Of a DNA stretch of 56,100 nt, positions 53,325 through 56,100 are shown piece after piece. Origin of the DNA: Shimia sp. Lineage in GTDB: Bacteria > Pseudomonadota > Alphaproteobacteria > Rhodobacterales > Rhodobacteraceae. The notes below the pieces were generated by a model. The model did not search any database. It was not told the DNA's origin and worked only from the letters and a program-made list of their open reading frames with translations. How positions within the stretch are numbered: the first letter of the stretch is position 1; each line of letters starts with the position of its first letter. The stretch covers positions 1 to 56,100 of the forward strand of contig JAAENN010000125.1 in assembly GCA_024224295.1 (NCBI GenBank). Direction: 5' to 3'. A program made the translations under genes and the position numbers.

Positions 53325-53999
53325 ATGACACTGATGGCGCTTTTTTTGCGTGAAGATTTTGAACAGGGCTTTGAGGTCACGCCGGTGCGCTCCAGCGCAT
53401 ATCGCAGCGTGTTCAAACGCGCGTTCGATATCGTGTTTGTCCTGATCATCGCTGCACCGGTGACGCTGGTTGTGCTGCTGCTGGCCTTGTTCGTCTCTCT
53501 AGATGGCGCCTCGCCGTTCTACCGTCAGGAGCGTGTGGGCAAAAACGGCACGCGTTTCTCTATGCTGAAGCTGCGCTCTATGGTGCCCAATGCGGACCGC
53601 AAGCTGGAGGCATATCTGCGTGCCAACCCGGCGGCGCGTCTGGAATGGAACGAGAAACAGAAGCTGGCCCATGATCCGCGCATCACACCGATTGGCCGCA
53701 TCATCCGCAAAACCTCGCTGGACGAGCTGCCACAGTTCTTGAACGTTCTAATCGGCGACATGTCCGTTGTTGGCCCGCGCCCGATGATGCCGGAACAGAC
53801 CGCGCTGTACCCAGGCACCGCCTATTACCGCATGCGCCCGGGTATCACCGGTTTCTGGCAAATTTCTGAGCGTAATGAGTGCTCCTTTGCCGAACGCGCA
53901 GCTCACGACAGCCATTATGACCGGGCGCTAAGTCTGCGTACTGACGTTGCCGTCGTGTGGCGCACGGTGGCCGTGGTGATGGCCGGCACCGGCGTGTGA
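53325..53999 (+). CDS. Priming sugar-phosphate transferase (undecaprenyl-phosphate, WbaP/PssA C-terminal type)
   Basis: A 224-residue monotopic phosphoglycosyl transferase that begins repeat-unit synthesis by moving a sugar-1-phosphate to undecaprenyl phosphate. After a 30-residue N-terminus and one membrane helix (about residues 31-55) come the family motifs PFYRQERVGKNGTRFSMLKL, KTSLDELPQFLNVLIGDMSV and VGPRPMM, then RPGITGFWQIS. Only the catalytic half of WbaP-type proteins is present, as in PssA/ExoY. The ATG at 53325 or 53334 may be used; the latter has better ribosome-site spacing. It fits with flippase, Wzz and Wzy proteins of the locus. Confidence 0.93.
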   Translation: MTLMALFLREDFEQGFEVTPVRSSAYRSVFKRAFDIVFVLIIAAPVTLVVLLLALFVSLDGASPFYRQERVGKNGTRFSMLKLRSMVPNADRKLEAYLRANPAARLEWNEKQKLAHDPRITPIGRIIRKTSLDELPQFLNVLIGDMSVVGPRPMMPEQTALYPGTAYYRMRPGITGFWQISERNECSFAERAAHDSHYDRALSLRTDVAVVWRTVAVVMAGTGV

Positions 54000-54103
54000 G
54001 CGCCACACCCTGACAGTTTGAGACTCGCGCGCTATAGTCATGGCGCGCGTTTTGCGTTTGTGTGGCCCAGACCACGCTGCTCACAAAGGAAGACCTCACG
54101 CCA

Positions 54104-55648
54104 ATGCCCAACATGCTCGCCACGTTGATGCTTATGCTTTGGCCCGTGGTTATTTGGCGGCTGTTTGTCAGCCTGTCGCCGGGACGAGCATTGATCTGGT
54201 CCTTGCTGGGCGCCTATCTCCTGCTGCCCCCACCGCCTGCGGAATTTGATTTCCCGCTGATGCCAGCGCTGGACAAAGGCAGTCTGCCCAATCTGGCGAT
54301 CCTGATCGTGGTGTTCTTTGTCCTTCCGCAACGGCCCAAGTTGCTGCCCGAGAGCCGATTGGCCCGGTTGCTCTTAGGGATCATGATTTTCAGCCCTGTG
54401 ATCACGGTCTTTACCAATGGCGAGCCTCTGGTCTTTACCGATACCTATGTGCGTGGGCTTTATTTTCAGGATGCGATCGCGCAGCCAATCAACCAGTTCA
54501 TTGGCATCATTGGCTTCCTGATGGCGCGCGCCCTGCTGCGCACCCGCGAAGATCAGCGTGACCTGTTGCTGGCGCTGATGATTGCCGGGCTGGCGTATTC
54601 CCTGCCAATCTTGATCGAAGTCCGGCTCAGTCCGCAACTTAACAATTGGGTCTATGGCTACTACCAGCACCTGTTCAGCCAGACCATTCGCGGCAATGGC
54701 TATCGTCCGATGGTGTTTCTGTACCATGGCATCTGGCTCGCCTATTTTGTGCTCACGGCTCTGCTCGCCGCCCTGACACTGTGGAAAGCCGACACCGGTC
54801 GAACACGCGCGAAGTATCTGATTGCCGTGTTTTACCTGGTCGCTGTACTGGTGCTCTGCAAAACTCTGGCGACGCTTGTATATGCCGGTGCGGCGGGGGT
54901 TTTGGTCATCTTCCTCAACGCGCGCACGCAAGTGAAAGTGGCTGCGATCTTGGCGCTGATGATGCTGGCTTATCCGGTGCTCAAAACCTCAGGACTGGTG
55001 CCCAGCGACGCGATGATTGCTCAGGCAGAAAAAGTAAGTGCGGAGCGCGCCCACTCCCTGAGCTTCCGGATTGAGAACGAAGACGTGCTGCTGGACCGCG
55101 CGTTGCAAAAGCCGCTGTTTGGTTGGGGTATCTGGGGCCGAAACCACATTCACAACCCGACTTCCGGCCTGATCACCTCGGTCACAGATGGCTATTGGAT
55201 TATTGTAATCGGTGTCTGGGGTTGGGTTGGCTATATCGCGCAATTCGGCCTAATGGCGTTGCCAATCTTCCTTGTGCATCGTGAGTTGGGACGGATCAAA
55301 GTGGCTGAGCGCGACAGTTTTAAACAAGACGCCTCTTTTGCTTTGCTGGATGAACACCACCTGCAGAAACGTGATGATCGCGGAATCTCCCCTTATCTGG
55401 GGCCGCTGGCTTTAATGCTGGGATTCAACATGATCGACATGTTGCCAAACGCAACACTCACGCCCACTACCTGGCTGATTGCCGGTACGCTTTTTGGTCA
55501 TGCTGAACGACTGGCTCATTTGCGCAAAGGTACGGAATCAGTGTTGCGGCGCAGCCCGATGAGCCGCCGAGAGGATGGGGAAGACGAGGTGACTGCTGAG
55601 GTGGCGATGGACCAACCAGCGCCAGCCAAGCGTCGCACCATCCTGTGA
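54104..55648 (+). CDS. Wzy-like polymerase / O-antigen ligase family membrane protein
   Basis: A 514-residue protein with about ten to twelve hydrophobic segments and a large loop containing ENEDVLLDRALQKPLFGWGI, the pattern of the Wzy_C (O-antigen ligase/polymerase) family. It probably joins repeat units in the periplasm or ligates glycan to an acceptor. The ATG at 54104 is preceded by AAGGAAG at 11 bases; a GTG at 54062 would add 14 polar residues. The charged C-terminal tail is cytoplasmic. The stop is 1 bp from the end of the convergent acetyltransferase gene. Confidence 0.85.
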   Translation: MPNMLATLMLMLWPVVIWRLFVSLSPGRALIWSLLGAYLLLPPPPAEFDFPLMPALDKGSLPNLAILIVVFFVLPQRPKLLPESRLARLLLGIMIFSPVITVFTNGEPLVFTDTYVRGLYFQDAIAQPINQFIGIIGFLMARALLRTREDQRDLLLALMIAGLAYSLPILIEVRLSPQLNNWVYGYYQHLFSQTIRGNGYRPMVFLYHGIWLAYFVLTALLAALTLWKADTGRTRAKYLIAVFYLVAVLVLCKTLATLVYAGAAGVLVIFLNARTQVKVAAILALMMLAYPVLKTSGLVPSDAMIAQAEKVSAERAHSLSFRIENEDVLLDRALQKPLFGWGIWGRNHIHNPTSGLITSVTDGYWIIVIGVWGWVGYIAQFGLMALPIFLVHRELGRIKVAERDSFKQDASFALLDEHHLQKRDDRGISPYLGPLALMLGFNMIDMLPNATLTPTTWLIAGTLFGHAERLAHLRKGTESVLRRSPMSRREDGEDEVTAEVAMDQPAPAKRRTIL

Positions 55649-55649
55649 C

Positions 55650-56100
55650 CTAGCAGCCGTACCCCGGCTTCATCTTCAACACCTTCGCAGGTACACCACC
55701 AACCACAGCCCCAGCGGGCACGTCCCCTGTGACCACAGCATTGGCGCCCACTTCAGCATCCGCGCCAATGGTCAACGGGCCAATCACCTTGGCCCCCGCG
55801 CCGATGTCGACATGGCCCGCCAACACCACCGCGCCTGACAAGGTCACCTGATGCATCAACTGACAGTTCGGGCCAATCGTGGCGTTGGGGTGCACAACGA
55901 TGCCGGTAGGGTGCGGCAGACGCAGACCTCCGGCAATCTGCATATTCAGGTGGAGTTCGGACTGGGTGATCACCGACCAAAACCGGTGCGACAGCACCCA
56001 ACGTTTGGAGGCCAACACACCAAGCACCCCGCCCCGCGCCTTGGCCGCCTGATAGCGGCGCAGCGCGCGCAACAGCTTGGGACCGGGATCCCAGAACCCA
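55650..56100 (-). CDS. Hexapeptide-repeat acetyltransferase, serine acetyltransferase-like (5' part outside window)
   Basis: The frame is open through the right end of the window, so the N-terminus is missing; at least 149 residues are visible. The C-terminal half is a left-handed beta-helix with hexapeptide repeats and the family ending (GIVVHPNATIGPNCQLMHQV, GAGAKVIGPLTIGADAEVGA, VPAGAVVGGVPAKVLK). It resembles the serine acetyltransferase/EpsC group found in exopolysaccharide loci, where such enzymes O-acetylate sugars. Cysteine synthesis cannot be excluded, but the location next to Wzy and sugar-transferase genes favours glycan acetylation. Confidence 0.85.
   Translation of the reverse strand, partial: GFWDPGPKLLRALRRYQAAKARGGVLGVLASKRWVLSHRFWSVITQSELHLNMQIAGGLRLPHPTGIVVHPNATIGPNCQLMHQVTLSGAVVLAGHVDIGAGAKVIGPLTIGADAEVGANAVVTGDVPAGAVVGGVPAKVLKMKPGYGC

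Overview
The window looks like part of the chromosome of an alphaproteobacterium of the order Rhodobacterales (Roseobacter-type). The indications are a CcrM-type GANTC adenine methyltransferase, the neighbour pair TauE/SafE permease plus TIGR02186-like protein, a DUF4170 gene beside lipid A/Kdo genes, a Zur-znuCB-znuA zinc locus, and heavy use of ATGA stop/start overlaps with GTG/TTG starts. No rRNA, tRNA, CRISPR array or intact mobile element was found.

Layout. 1-3000: ATPase (5' end cut by the window) and two permeases of a BmpA-dependent nucleoside-type ABC importer, closed by a terminator. 3188-9656: TSUP permease and TIGR02186-like partner, pmbA, a CysQ-like phosphatase, DUF4170, a divergent WaaA-like gene and lpxK. 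9680-14608: dsbA-like and dciA-like genes, divergent mutY, alkB and a membrane class III cyclase. 14880-21206: ccrM, rnhB, small exported proteins, a membrane-anchored winged-helix protein with an unusual layout, a DUF427-cyclase fusion and a LacI regulator. 21212-26582: a leftward four-gene cluster of glycosyltransferases and an alpha/beta-hydrolase-like protein. 26781-33133: an orphan family 5 solute-binding protein, the zinc uptake locus and a beta-lactamase-fold hydrolase.

33318-56100 is the most unusual part. A Wzx/Wzy-type polysaccharide system (two glycosyltransferases, flippase, Wzz-like co-polymerase, priming sugar-phosphate transferase, Wzy-like polymerase, acetyltransferase) is interleaved with a one-module PKS (KS-AT-KR-DH-ACP-TE), a one-module NRPS (formyltransferase, half condensation domain, adenylation domain split by a luciferase-like monooxygenase, carrier protein) and a dedicated phosphopantetheinyl transferase. 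The middle genes overlap by 4 bp, so PKS, glycosyltransferase, NRPS and phosphopantetheinyl transferase are almost certainly co-translated. A large secreted SGNH/glycosidase-like protein with RTX calcium repeats sits at the left edge.

Working model (inference): the NRPS loads a small amino acid, with glycine as the best reading of the binding-pocket residues, and formylates and perhaps oxidises it. The PKS adds and processes one ketide unit. The thioesterase then releases it or transfers it to a sugar of a surface polysaccharide or glycolipid exported by the flippase. Two GANTC sites inside a near-perfect palindrome in front of the Wzz-like gene, and three GANTC sites in front of ccrM, suggest that CcrM methylation may couple both loci to the cell cycle.
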